Shown: positions 32,736 through 41,357, counted from the first letter of the stretch. The stretch is DNA of 64,000 nt from Bradyrhizobium sp. B097 (GCF_038957035.1 NZ_CP152412.1:1980501-2044500), one strand, 5' to 3'. The notes: generated by a model not told the origin, from the sequence alone. Numbers and translations are program-made.

Positions 32736-33410
32736 TCAATCCTTGAACTCGCAGCCGAGGCGCTGCAGGGCCTCATCGACCCAGCGGCGGTCGCTGGTGC
32801 CGGCGAGGATCTGCTGGATGGCTTTTTCCTCGGTCGCCTTCTTGGCCTCGGTCAGCTTGCAGACAGCTTCGGCGTCGTTATGGGGCACGCAGAGTACGCC
32901 GTCGTCGTCGGCCACGATGAGATCGCCGGGCTCGACGATCATGCCGTCGATCGAGATGGCGCAATTGATCTCGCCCGGGCCGTCCTTGTAGGGGCCGCGA
33001 TGGGCGACGCCGGCGGCGAACACCGGGAACGATCCGGCGCGGATCGCGCCGGCATCGCGGATCGAGCCGTCGATCACGAAGCCCGCGACGCCCTTCTTCT
33101 CGGCCAGCGTCGACATGATCTCGCCGATGATGGCGTTGACCAGGACGCCGCCGGCGTCGACCACGATGACGTCGCCCGGTTGGGCCAGGTCGATCGCCTT
33201 GTGCACCATCAGATTGTCGCCGGGCCGGGTCTTCACGGTCAGCGCCGGGCCGCCGAGCCAGCCGCCGGCATGCATCGGCCGCAGCCGGTTGGTACCCGCG
33301 ATCCGCGACATCACATCGCTGATATTGGCGACCGGCAGCGTGCGGTAGCGCGTGACGAGGTCGGGCGACACTTTCCGCTTCGCCTTGTGAATTGCAAATC
33401 CTATGGCCAT
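32736..33410 (-). CDS. RraA-family aldolase, probable 4-carboxy-4-hydroxy-2-oxoadipate aldolase
   Basis: ATG 33410 (224 residues, MAIGFAIHKAK) has GGAG 8 nt upstream; the longer open frame is intergenic repeat. It has the RraA/HMG-aldolase fold with GDNLMVHKAI near 65, VIDGSIRDAGAI near 115 and VADDDGVLCVP near 170. These resemble LigK/GalC, which splits 4-carboxy-4-hydroxy-2-oxoadipate into pyruvate and oxaloacetate with a divalent metal. The adjacent LigJ-type gene makes exactly that substrate, which supports the call. A generic RraA-like oxaloacetate decarboxylase is the alternative. Confidence 0.72.
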   Translation of the reverse strand: MAIGFAIHKAKRKVSPDLVTRYRTLPVANISDVMSRIAGTNRLRPMHAGGWLGGPALTVKTRPGDNLMVHKAIDLAQPGDVIVVDAGGVLVNAIIGEIMSTLAEKKGVAGFVIDGSIRDAGAIRAGSFPVFAAGVAHRGPYKDGPGEINCAISIDGMIVEPGDLIVADDDGVLCVPHNDAEAVCKLTEAKKATEEKAIQQILAGTSDRRWVDEALQRLGCEFKD

Positions 33411-33492
33411 CGGTGTTCTCCGGGGTCTGTTGGGGCGTGATTGCTTGGAGCACGATTGGATCGGGTCAAACTGTGGCCGCGCAGTAGATGGG

Positions 33493-33618
33493 CTCCCTCT
33501 CCCGCTTGCGGGGGAGGGCTGGGGTGGGGGCTCTCTCCACGAGTCATGCTGTGGAGAGAGCCCCCACCCGGATCGCATCTTCGATGCGATCCGACCTCCC
33601 CCGCAAGCGGGAGAGGTG
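33493..33618. repeat. CTCTCCCGCTTGCGG-family inverted repeat, copy 3
   Basis: This copy begins CTCCCTCTCCCGCTTGCGG and ends CCGCAAGCGGGAGAGGTG. It also carries GGGTGGGGG/CCCCCACCC arms and the ATCGCATC-GATGCGAT block, as in copy 2. It lies between the LigJ-type and RraA-family genes of the same operon, so the hairpin would be inside the message. Confidence 0.9.
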
Positions 33619-33653
33619 AAGCGGGTCTGCGGCCATATCGGCTCAAGCATCAA

Positions 33654-34679
33654 CTAATGCGCGCGGCGGTCGAGATGGGCGTTGAGGCGCGGATAGACGC
33701 GGCGGGCATTGCCTTCGAAGATCTTGGCCTTGTCCTCCGCGCTCAGCGGCAGCGCATCGATGTAGCGGCGGGTGTCGTCGAAGTGATGACCCGTTTCAGG
33801 ATCGATGCCGCGGACCGCGCCGACCATCTCCGACGCAAACAGGATGTTCTCGACCGGGATCACCCGGGTCAACAGCTCGATGCCGGGGAGATGATAGACG
33901 CAGGTGTCGAAGAACACGTTCTTCAACAGATGCTCCGACAGCGGCGGCAGCTTCATGTCCTGCGCGAGGCCGCGGTAGCGGCCCCAGTGATACGGCACCG
34001 CGCCGCCGCCATGCGGGATGATGAACCGCAGGGTCGGGAATCGCTTGAACAGGTCCGAGGTCAGGAACTGCATGAAGGCGGTGGTATCGCCGTTGAGGTA
34101 ATGCGCGCCGGTGCCATGGAAGCACGGATTGCAGGACGAAGAGACATGGACCATCGCCGGCACGTCGAGCTCAGCCATCTTCTCATAGAGAGGATACCAC
34201 CATTCATCGGTCAGCGGCGGATCGCACCAATAGCCGCCGGCGGGATCGGGATTGAGGTTGCAGCCGACGAAGCCGAGCTGCGTCACGCAGCGCTCGAGCT
34301 CCTCGATGCAGTTCGCCGGCTTGACGCCGGGGCTCTGCGGCAGCTGGCACACGGGTACGAAATTCTGCGGGAACAGCGTGCAGACCCGGTGCACGAGGTC
34401 GTTGCAGATCGTGGTCCATTCCCGGCTGGTCGCTTCCTTGCCGACATGGTGCGCCATGCCGGCGGCGCGCGGCGAGAAGATGGTGACGTCGGTGCCACGC
34501 TCCTTCTGCAGGCGGAGCTGCGCGCCCTCGACGCTTGAGCGGATCTCGTCGTCGGTGATGCCGAGATTGGTGGTGAGCGGCCGGCGCGATTTGTCGGCGA
34601 GGCCGGCGAGCTGCTTGTCGCGGAAGATCTGCAGCTTGGCCGGCTCGGTGGTGTAATGGCCGTGACAGTCGATGATCAT
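33654..34679 (-). CDS. ligJ: 4-oxalomesaconate hydratase (LigJ type)
   Basis: This 341-residue amidohydrolase-superfamily protein matches LigJ along its length from memory. It has the N-terminal metal motif MIIDCHGHYT (HxH at 6 and 8), SPRAAGMAHH near 69, LPQSPGV near 113, HVSSSCNPCFHGTGAHYLNGDT near 178-199 and IPHGGGAVPYHWGR near 221. LigJ adds water to 4-oxalomesaconate in the protocatechuate 4,5-cleavage and gallate pathways, giving 4-carboxy-4-hydroxy-2-oxoadipate. Neighbours are the aldolase for the next step and an aromatic-acid-type MFS transporter. A generic decarboxylase/hydrolase of the same superfamily is less likely. Confidence 0.85.
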   Translation of the reverse strand: MIIDCHGHYTTEPAKLQIFRDKQLAGLADKSRRPLTTNLGITDDEIRSSVEGAQLRLQKERGTDVTIFSPRAAGMAHHVGKEATSREWTTICNDLVHRVCTLFPQNFVPVCQLPQSPGVKPANCIEELERCVTQLGFVGCNLNPDPAGGYWCDPPLTDEWWYPLYEKMAELDVPAMVHVSSSCNPCFHGTGAHYLNGDTTAFMQFLTSDLFKRFPTLRFIIPHGGGAVPYHWGRYRGLAQDMKLPPLSEHLLKNVFFDTCVYHLPGIELLTRVIPVENILFASEMVGAVRGIDPETGHHFDDTRRYIDALPLSAEDKAKIFEGNARRVYPRLNAHLDRRAH

Positions 34680-34713
34680 GGTTGCGTCCTTGCTGTTCCC
34701 TTTGGCAGGGTTG

Positions 34714-36042
34714 TCAGTGTGCGACGGTTGACGGGATCGCGCCCGTCAATTCCGTCTCGCGCGGTTTGACCCGCATGGTGGCGGCGATGGCGGAGGCGAC
34801 GAACAGGAAGCCGGCGATGCCGACCAGTGCCCAGGAGAAGCTTCCGGTGGAGTCCTTGATCAGGCCGATGCACCAGGGGCCGATCAGGCCGCCGAACTGC
34901 GCCAGCGTGTTGACCATGGCGATCGCGGCGGCGCCGGCCGCGCCGGTCAGCAGCGAGGCGTTGATGCTCCAGAACAAGGGATTGCCGGCGTTCAGGCTGA
35001 AGCCGACGACGCAGAGGAACACGAAGGCCAGCACCGGGCTCGCGACATAGGCGCTGCCGAGCATCGCGACGGCGGCGAGCAGATAGACGGCCGCAAGATG
35101 AAACTTGCGGTCGCCTGTCTTGTCCGAGCTGCGGCTCACCACGATCGTGCCGACGACACCGAGCAGCGGCGGGATTGCCGACAGGAAGCCGACCTCGATG
35201 TTGCTGAGATGGCCCATGCCCTTGATGATCTGCGGCAGCCACAGCAGCAGGCCATAGATGCCGACCAGCGCGCAGCCGAACAACGCCGCCAGCAGCCAGA
35301 CCCGGATATCGAGCACGCATTCGATCAACCTCTGCTGACCCTGTTGTTCGATCTCGGCCCGCTCAGTGGCGAGCTCGCCCTCCAGCCAGGCGGCCTGCTC
35401 TTTGGTGAGCCAGCTCGCCTTGGCGGGACGGTCGGTCAGATAATAGAGCGTGAAGAGGCCGAGCAGAATGGTCGGCACGCCCTCGGCGATGAACATCCAT
35501 TGCCAGCCATGCAGGCCGGCCGCGCCGTCGAGGAAGGTCATGATGCTGGTCGAGATTGGCCCGCCGAGCACGGCCGAGAACGAGCCGGCGATGATGTAGC
35601 CGGCGACCGCGCGGGCCCGATAGCGCGCGGGGAACCAGTAGGTCAGATAAAGCACCACGCCGGGCATGAAGCCGGCTTCCGCGACGCCGAGGCTGAACCG
35701 CATCACGTAGAGGCTGAGCGGATTCCAGACAAAGGCGGTCAGCGTGGCGACGAGGCCCCAGGTGATCAGGATGCGCGCGAGCCAGATCCGCGCGCCGAGC
35801 CAGTGCAGCATCAAATTGCTCGGCACCTCGAGCACCATGTAGCCGAGGAAGAAGATGCTGGCGGCAAAGCCGAAGATCGCGGGGCTGAGGCCGAGGTCCT
35901 TGTTCATCGTCAGCCCGGCGTAGCCGAGATTGATGCGGTCGAGATAGTTGAAGAACATCATGACGAAGAGGATCGGGATCAGCCGCCAATAGACCCGGCG
36001 GATGGTTTGCTGTTCGAGCTCGCTGACGGACGCTTGGCCCAT
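34714..36042 (-). CDS. MFS transporter, anion:cation symporter (aromatic/dicarboxylic acid) family
   Basis: This 442-residue inner-membrane permease has twelve predicted helices. The ACS-family signature FFNYLDRINLGYAGLTM lies near 29-45 and FFLGYMVLEVPSNLML in helix 2, followed by GARIWLARILITWG and RFSLGVAEAGFMPG. Members import phthalate, 4-hydroxyphenylacetate, hexuronates, tartrate and gallate. Its place in front of ligJ suggests uptake of an aromatic or oxo-acid feeding that route. It is divergent from a LysR gene with a clear operator at 36198-36215. Confidence 0.9.
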   Translation of the reverse strand: MGQASVSELEQQTIRRVYWRLIPILFVMMFFNYLDRINLGYAGLTMNKDLGLSPAIFGFAASIFFLGYMVLEVPSNLMLHWLGARIWLARILITWGLVATLTAFVWNPLSLYVMRFSLGVAEAGFMPGVVLYLTYWFPARYRARAVAGYIIAGSFSAVLGGPISTSIMTFLDGAAGLHGWQWMFIAEGVPTILLGLFTLYYLTDRPAKASWLTKEQAAWLEGELATERAEIEQQGQQRLIECVLDIRVWLLAALFGCALVGIYGLLLWLPQIIKGMGHLSNIEVGFLSAIPPLLGVVGTIVVSRSSDKTGDRKFHLAAVYLLAAVAMLGSAYVASPVLAFVFLCVVGFSLNAGNPLFWSINASLLTGAAGAAAIAMVNTLAQFGGLIGPWCIGLIKDSTGSFSWALVGIAGFLFVASAIAATMRVKPRETELTGAIPSTVAH

Positions 36043-36197
36043 TGGAATCCTCCCTTGCTTTCTTGTTATCGCGCTTGTGATCCGAACCGGGCGGAGCGCC
36101 TGTTATTCGCGGCGATTTCGCATGGCTGACCGGCTGCGCGTGTTGCCCCTTGGAGCATCCGCGTTTTGACGCCAAGATCGGGAAACGGACCTGGGAG

Positions 36198-36215
36198 GTC
36201 AAATACCGCTTTGAC
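36198..36215. promoter_or_regulatory. LysR operator palindrome
   Basis: GTCAAATACCGCTTTGAC is a perfect inverted repeat (GTCAAA, six-base spacer, TTTGAC). It lies between the divergent MFS and LysR genes, 30 nt before the LysR start, and contains the T-N11-A core of LysR sites. It is the likely binding site of the adjacent regulator. Confidence 0.65.
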
Positions 36216-36244
36216 CCGTCACTTATAGGGAAACGGAATAAGCG

Positions 36245-37180
36245 ATGGATTACAGGCAGCTTCGCTACTTCATCGCGGTCGCCGAAGAGCTCAGCTTCAG
36301 CCGCGCCGCCAAGCGGCTGCATGTCAGCCAGCCGCCGCTGAGCACGCAGATCAAGGCGATGGAGGAGGAGCTCGGCACCCAGCTGTTGTCGCGGACGCGG
36401 CGCGCGGTCGAACTCACCCAGGCCGGCCAATTGCTGCTGGAGCACGCACGGCGTGCCGTCAGCGAGCTCGACCTCGCATCGGAGACGGTGCGCCGCGCCG
36501 CGCGCGGTGAAGCCGGCGCGGTCCGTGTCGGCTTTACCGACTCGGTTCCGATGCTCGACATGTTCGCCGAACTGTTCCGCAGTTTCCGCGGCAGCTATCC
36601 GCGGGTGAAGATCGAACTCAGGCACATGTCGACAGCGAAACAGCTGCAGGCCCTCGCCGACGCCGAGCTCGACGTCGCGATCATGCGTCCGCCGCTGGAT
36701 TTCCGGCCCGCGGCCGACTTGCAGGTTCATGTCGTCTGGCGCGACCGGTTGATGGTGTTCCTGCCGATCGATCATCCGCTGGCCGCTGCGGCCGGCAAGC
36801 TCAACGTTGCCGACCTTGCCGAGCATGAATTCGTCGGCATGGCGGAGAGCGGCTGCGGCGTCGGCGACCAGGCGGCGATGCTGTGCCGGCGCGCCGGCTT
36901 TGCGCCGCGGATCGCGCAGGAGGCGCACGAACTGCGCACGGTGCTCAGCCTCGTCGCTGCCGGAATCGGGCTTTCGATCCTGCCGTCGTGCTACCAGCAG
37001 GCCGGCGTCATGAACGTTGTCGCAAAAGCGCTGGACACGCCGGATGCGGAGAGCCGCATGCTGGTGGCGATGCGCTCGAACGCCTCGCTGCTGCCGCGCC
37101 GGTTCGTCGAATGCGCGCTGCAAGCGGCATCGCGAAGCGCGCCGCCGCTAGTTCCCGAGGTCGCTGCGGCGATCCGCTGA
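36245..37180 (+). CDS. LysR-family regulator of the ligJ/MFS operon
   Basis: This 311-residue protein starts MDYRQLRYFIAVAEELSF and has the winged helix at 1-60 (AAKRLHVSQPPLSTQIKAMEEEL) and a BenM/CatM-like co-inducer domain (RVGFTDSVPMLDMF near 94; GIGLSILPSCYQ near 241). It is transcribed away from the MFS-ligJ-aldolase operon, the normal arrangement for an aromatic-acid-responsive activator. The effector would be the imported acid or a pathway intermediate. Confidence 0.9.
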   Translation: MDYRQLRYFIAVAEELSFSRAAKRLHVSQPPLSTQIKAMEEELGTQLLSRTRRAVELTQAGQLLLEHARRAVSELDLASETVRRAARGEAGAVRVGFTDSVPMLDMFAELFRSFRGSYPRVKIELRHMSTAKQLQALADAELDVAIMRPPLDFRPAADLQVHVVWRDRLMVFLPIDHPLAAAAGKLNVADLAEHEFVGMAESGCGVGDQAAMLCRRAGFAPRIAQEAHELRTVLSLVAAGIGLSILPSCYQQAGVMNVVAKALDTPDAESRMLVAMRSNASLLPRRFVECALQAASRSAPPLVPEVAAAIR

Positions 37181-37428
37181 TCGAGCTGTGCCGAAGGCGA
37201 ACGCGCGCGCATGAGAAGGCGACCTGCCGTGCGCGGCACGCGACGGTCCGCGTTCCCATACTTTCGTCGGCCGTAGTCTCCCGGGATGCAGTTTGGCGTC
37301 GCTCTTGCATACTCGAATGCCAGGTGCTGGGGCGCCGATTCGTCGTGTTTCGCCCGCGACGGCAATGTCGCCGGCGAACAGTAAATGATGCGCGCCCGCA
37401 GCTGGATCAGATCTGCGGAGACCACAAC

Positions 37429-37779
37429 ATGCACGCCATCACGCGTGCGGCACTGCTGCTGGGGGCGATGTGGCTGACATCGCCGACCCTGGCGCGCGAC
37501 GACGGCCGCTACGCCAATTCACCTCTGAAACCCTGGTTTGAAAGTCTGCACAGCGGCTACGGACAATGCTGTTCCGACGCCGACGGATACGTGGTCGCCG
37601 ATCCGGACTGGGAGTCGGACCACGGCCATTATCGCGTGCACATCGACGATGAATGGGTCGTGGTGCCGGACGAGGCCTTGATCACCGAGCCGAACAAGAT
37701 CGGCCGAACCATGGTGTGGAAGCACTATATCGACGGCCACCCGCGCGTGCGCTGCTTCATGCCGGGCAGCATGACCTGA
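37429..37779 (+). CDS. Small secreted protein, hypothetical
   Basis: ATG 37429 (116 residues) has GGAG 9 nt upstream and opens with a signal peptide (1-23, ending TLARDD). The mature part has YGQCCSDADGYVV near 44 and a late Cys (VRCFMPG). It is rich in Asp, His and Trp (DWESDHGHYRVHIDDEWVVVPD). Proteins of this form are common in Bradyrhizobium but have no assigned function that I know. It stands alone between the LysR gene and a convergent GATase. Confidence 0.75.
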   Translation: MHAITRAALLLGAMWLTSPTLARDDGRYANSPLKPWFESLHSGYGQCCSDADGYVVADPDWESDHGHYRVHIDDEWVVVPDEALITEPNKIGRTMVWKHYIDGHPRVRCFMPGSMT

Positions 37780-37788
37780 AGCGCTGTC

Positions 37789-38502
37789 TTACGCGAGCTT
37801 ATGGCCGGTGAGGAAGCGCGTGACCACGCCGCCGAGCGTGGCGTGGTCGAGAGGTGCGGCGAGCGATGCCTTGGCGGTTTCGACCACGGCATCGGGCGCG
37901 AATCCGCGGCGCAGGTCGCACAGCGCGTCGGCGTAGTCGACGGTGAATTCCGGATGCGGCTGCACCGACAGCGTCGTGCCGTTGGCATAGAGCAGGCCGG
38001 CATGCGGGGTGAACGCGGACGCCATGATGGTGCGCGCGGAGGCGGGCGGGGTGATCACCTGGTCCTGATGCGAGGCGGCCGCCGCGATTGTCTCGCCGTC
38101 GATCAGCCCGTTGTCCGGCGCCAGTCGATAGACGTGGCGGCCGATGCCCCAGCCCTTCTCCGATTTGCGCACGGTGCCGCCGAGCGCTTGCGCGATCAGC
38201 TGATGGCCGAAGCAGACGCCGACCATCGGAACGTGCTTGCCATGGGCGGCGCGCACGAAGGCTTCGAGCGGGGCGATCCAGGCGACATCGTCATAGACAC
38301 CGGCCGCTGATCCCGTGATCAGGATCGCATCCAATCTGGCCGGATCCGGAAGTGTCTCACCGTTGGCGACGCTGACGACGTCGCAGGCGACCGACGGATC
38401 TGAAGTCGCCACCATCCGCTGGAACATCTGCGGATAGCTGCCGTGGCGCTCGCGGAATTGCGGACTGACGAGCCCGGTTTCGATGATGGTGATGCGGGGC
38501 AT
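37789..38502 (-). CDS. Class I glutamine amidotransferase-domain protein
   Basis: This 237-residue stand-alone GATase1 domain has the nucleophile Cys97 in VGVCFGHQL and the His-Glu pair in QPHPEF (His183, Glu185). The ITGSAAGVYDD loop near 62-72 is typical of the GMP-synthase-like or gamma-glutamyl-hydrolase-like group. No synthetase partner is adjacent. It may release ammonia for an unlinked enzyme or hydrolyse gamma-glutamyl compounds, as the PuuD/YfeJ relatives do. The triad is intact. Confidence 0.88.
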   Translation of the reverse strand: MPRITIIETGLVSPQFRERHGSYPQMFQRMVATSDPSVACDVVSVANGETLPDPARLDAILITGSAAGVYDDVAWIAPLEAFVRAAHGKHVPMVGVCFGHQLIAQALGGTVRKSEKGWGIGRHVYRLAPDNGLIDGETIAAAASHQDQVITPPASARTIMASAFTPHAGLLYANGTTLSVQPHPEFTVDYADALCDLRRGFAPDAVVETAKASLAAPLDHATLGGVVTRFLTGHKLA

Positions 38503-38581
38503 GAACGCGCTGATGGATGAGCGGGGATGATCCAGCCTTTACTCCGGAAGCGCTGGCGGCCGCAAGCCGCGCGGCCGCCGC

Positions 38582-39562
38582 TCAATTCCGCGACGGCGCC
38601 GCCGCGTCGATCGTTGCGGTGTGCTGCGCCGCCGGAACCGTGCTCACGATCGCCGGTGCCGGGCTTTCGATCGCCGGCGTCGTCGCGACGATCGCAGGCT
38701 CGGTGCGGTAACGCGGCAGCTGATCCTCGAGCGAGTAGCCGACGCAGAGCGCGAGGCTCGACCACACCGCCATGCTGAAATACAACGACATCCAGGCGAT
38801 CTCCTCGCGCCACTCGGCGATGTCGTGGGTCACGACCCAGCGCCGGCTGACGTCGCGCAGGCCATCGAGCGGATGCAGCAGCGTGCCGCCGGCGGCGAGA
38901 TTGGCGCGCCAGCGGTTCAGATACATCGGGACGTCGACGGTCATCAGGAAGGCGAGGAAGGCGGCGATGCCGACGATCGCGACGATGAAGGCCCAGCGCA
39001 CTGGGCCCTGAAACTCGGGCAGCAGCCGGCACAGCGCGATCCCGACCAGGAAGAACACCACGGCCCAGATCGAGTTCTCGATCGCGTTGCAGAGATAATG
39101 GGTGGTCAGCACCGCGTACCAGGAGAAGCATTCCGCGATCACGATCAGCGGCACGATGATCCAGGCGATGTTGATGGTGGTCTCGGCGCCGGTCATGGTG
39201 CCGAGCTGATGCAGGATGATGGCCCATTGCGCGGCGAAGCAGACCTCGGCGACGGTCGCGACGGTGCGGCCGACCACGACGCTCGACAGCCAGGTGTCGA
39301 ACAGGCAGATGCGCTGCACGTCGGCGCGCGGCAGCACCGAGCGGAAGGCGCAGCCGAACACATAGGCCGCGCAGAGCAGCAGCATCAGGCCGATGCCGGA
39401 CGTATTGCTGAGGCTGCCGTTCGACTGCTCGTGGAACTGGCGGTACAGCGCGAACCAGATCGCGATGTTGGCGGCACTGACGAGGCTCAGGAAGCCCCAC
39501 CACCGGACCACTGGATTCGACCAAGCCAGCGAAACCGGCCGCGCCCGCCACTCCATGCTCAT
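38582..39562 (-). CDS. Multi-pass membrane protein of unknown function
   Basis: This 326-residue protein has about seven hydrophobic segments (near 22-40, 57-75, 104-118, 130-150, 163-182, 191-210 and 265-282). Charged loops contain CLFDTWLSSVVVGRTVATVAEVCFAAQW and a WREEIAW motif near 257. The C-terminal 40 residues are Ala/Pro/Thr-rich low complexity. I do not recognise a family and see no transporter or enzyme signature. It lies 79 nt upstream of the GATase gene in the same direction. Confidence 0.7.
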   Translation of the reverse strand: MSMEWRARPVSLAWSNPVVRWWGFLSLVSAANIAIWFALYRQFHEQSNGSLSNTSGIGLMLLLCAAYVFGCAFRSVLPRADVQRICLFDTWLSSVVVGRTVATVAEVCFAAQWAIILHQLGTMTGAETTINIAWIIVPLIVIAECFSWYAVLTTHYLCNAIENSIWAVVFFLVGIALCRLLPEFQGPVRWAFIVAIVGIAAFLAFLMTVDVPMYLNRWRANLAAGGTLLHPLDGLRDVSRRWVVTHDIAEWREEIAWMSLYFSMAVWSSLALCVGYSLEDQLPRYRTEPAIVATTPAIESPAPAIVSTVPAAQHTATIDAAAPSRN

Positions 39563-39671
39563 TCACAGCTCCGCGTGTAACCGAACTGATATTGAATTGT
39601 AGCAATTCTGTCATAGAAGGTGGCGAATCACGACTAAAAAATGCGTGTGGCGCGGGGCCGGGCGGCTCCGA

Positions 39672-39709
39672 TTGTGACAGCTTTTGTGACAGCGCGGCGT
39701 TTGTGACAG
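39672..39709 (+). repeat. Three TTGTGACAG direct repeats
   Basis: TTGTGACAG occurs at 39672-39680, 39684-39692 and 39701-39709, with start-to-start spacings of 12 and 17 bp. The array lies in the 426-bp spacer (39563-39988) upstream of the membrane-protein gene on the minus strand and of the cytochrome gene on the plus strand. Binding by a regulator is possible but unproven. Confidence 0.4.
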
Positions 39710-39746
39710 TGAGCGCTTGGCTGCGCGGCCCACGAAACCTCCCCTT

Positions 39747-39847
39747 GTCATTCCGGGATGCGCCGAAGGCGCAGGCCCGGAATCCATCGCGCCGCAGTGT
39801 TGCGGTTGAATGGATGCCGGGCTCGCGCTTCGCGCGCCCCGGAATGA
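39747..39847. repeat. 101-bp extragenic palindrome (GTCATTCCGGG family)
   Basis: The element starts GTCATTCCGGG and ends CCCCGGAATGAC. It has nested arms GCGCCGAAGGCGC, CCCGGAATCCAT and ATGGATGCCGGG, so the whole can fold into a branched hairpin. No gene overlaps it. The rest of the 39563-39988 spacer shows nothing else recognisable apart from the direct repeats just upstream. Confidence 0.85.
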
Positions 39848-39988
39848 CGATGGAGGGAGCCCCGGCCTTCGCGATCGTGATCGAAGTTGGCGCCCGCGCC
39901 GGTAGGCAGGCATCGCGCGATCATCTATTGAACGGTTTCCTTTTTTCGGGCCGAACCCGCACGGGCTGGCTTCAAGCGAAGGCGCCTT

Positions 39989-40549
39989 GTGACGACGGAC
40001 ATGACGGCCAGCTACGATCCGCTGCTCCGCCGGATTCACTGGGCGACGGCGGTGCTGTTCATCGCGGCCATGCTGATCGGGCTCTATTGCGGGCTGCAGC
40101 CGGCGGGGACGTCGCCGCGGCGCGAGCTGCTCGAGGTGCACAAGTCGCTCGGCGTCACCCTGTTCTTCCTGGCGATCCTGCGGCTGATGGTGCGCGCCGT
40201 GACCACGGCGCCGCCGGAGCCGGGCTCGCTCTCGCCGCTGGTCAGGATCGCGGCACGGCTCAATCACTGGGCGCTCTACGCCATCCTCTTCGTGATGCCG
40301 GTGACCGGATACATGTTCTCGTCGGCCGGCGGCTACTCGCTGCGCTATTTCTGGACCTTCAGCTGGCCGCGCCTGTTCGCCGACAACAAGACGGTGGCGG
40401 AGGCGGGCGAGCTCGCGCATGGCGTGCTGGCCTACTTCGTTTATGCCGTGGTCGCACTGCATATCGCGGCGACGCTCTGGCATGTCGTCGTCAAGAAGGA
40501 CGAGACGCTGGCGCGGATGTGGCCGCGCGCGAGCCGCAATCCGTTCTGA
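39989..40549 (+). CDS. Cytochrome b561-type membrane protein
   Basis: This 186-residue protein starts at GTG 39989; ATG 40001 is an equally good start 4 codons later. It has four transmembrane helices with conserved His in RRIHWATA (helix 1), EVHKSLGV (helix 2), LNHWALY (helix 3) and VVALHIAATLWH (helix 4), the di-haem ligands of bacterial CybB. It transfers electrons between the quinone pool and periplasmic acceptors, and related proteins oxidise superoxide. It is alone, with repeats on both sides. Confidence 0.9.
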   Translation: MTTDMTASYDPLLRRIHWATAVLFIAAMLIGLYCGLQPAGTSPRRELLEVHKSLGVTLFFLAILRLMVRAVTTAPPEPGSLSPLVRIAARLNHWALYAILFVMPVTGYMFSSAGGYSLRYFWTFSWPRLFADNKTVAEAGELAHGVLAYFVYAVVALHIAATLWHVVVKKDETLARMWPRASRNPF

Positions 40550-40585
40550 AGTCGAGATTAAATCAGTCTAGCGGCAGACTCGCTG

Positions 40586-40706
40586 CACCTCTCCCGCTTG
40601 CGGGGGAGGTCGGCATGCGTAGCGTGCCGGGTGGGGGCTCTCTCCACAATGTGACTCGTGGAGAGAGCCCCCACCCCAACCCTCCCCCGCAAGCGGGAGA
40701 GGGGGC
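40586..40706. repeat. CTCTCCCGCTTGCGG-family inverted repeat, copy 4
   Basis: It begins CACCTCTCCCGCTTGCGG and ends CCGCAAGCGGGAGAGG, with inner arms GGGTGGGGGCTCTC and GAGAGCCCCCACCC. It lacks the ATCGCATC block of copies 2 and 3 but has GGCATGCGTAGCGTGCC, like copy 5. It lies between the convergent cytochrome b561 and Lrp genes and may act as a terminator for both. Confidence 0.9.
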
Positions 40707-40742
40707 GCAATCTCGTCGCGGTCGCAACTCGACCATTCCGGA

Positions 40743-41216
40743 TTAGCCGCGCAACGCGGTTTCGGGAATAGTGCGGCGGACCACCTCGCGCATCGCGAAG
40801 CTGGAATGGATGCGGGCGACGCCCGGCATCCGCGACAGATGCTGCTTGTGGATGCGCTCGAAATCGGCGATGTCGCGGGCAATGACCTGCAGATGATAAT
40901 CGTCGCTGCCCGACATCAGATGGCAGGACACAACGTCGGGGCAGCGCGCGATCGCGGCCTCGAAGGCTGCGAGATAATCCTCGCTCTGCTTCTCCAGCGT
41001 GATGGTGACGACGACGGTCGTTACAAGGCCAAGTGCCGTCGGCTCGAGGTCGACGCGGTAGCCGCGGATCACGCCGATCTCCTCGAGATGGCGGATGCGC
41101 CGCGCGCAGGCGGTCGGCGACAGCCCGACCTTCTCGGCGAGCTCAATCTGGCTGGCGCGCGCGTCGGCGACGAGCTCGGCAAGGATTCTGAGATCGATAC
41201 GATCGAGACCGTCCAC
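40743..41216 (-). CDS. Lrp/AsnC-family regulator
   Basis: I start at GTG 41216 (157 residues, MDGLDRIDLRIL), which has AAGGA 9 nt upstream; the longer open frame runs antisense to the alanine dehydrogenase gene. The N-terminal HTH (SQIELAEKVGLSPTACARRIRHLE) is followed by the RAM ligand domain (TALGLVTTVVVTI, SGSDDYHLQVIARD). It is divergent from alanine dehydrogenase and is most probably its amino-acid-responsive activator, as AldR is elsewhere. Confidence 0.92.
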   Translation of the reverse strand: MDGLDRIDLRILAELVADARASQIELAEKVGLSPTACARRIRHLEEIGVIRGYRVDLEPTALGLVTTVVVTITLEKQSEDYLAAFEAAIARCPDVVSCHLMSGSDDYHLQVIARDIADFERIHKQHLSRMPGVARIHSSFAMREVVRRTIPETALRG

Positions 41217-41357
41217 GCAGTTTTCCTTCGAGCGGTGAGCTGGAAACGAAGGATATGAGCGTAACTGTATGTGCACAAGCCGGAATTCGCTGAGAAACGC
41301 CATGTGACGAGGAATAGCGTTGGGGGCAACGGAAACGAATCCTTCAAGGAGCGGACC

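Noticed and set aside
35363..37123. A 586-codon open frame on the minus strand crossing the MFS and LysR genes.
   Set aside because: It overlaps two confident genes in other frames and crosses the operator and promoter region; it is a shadow frame.
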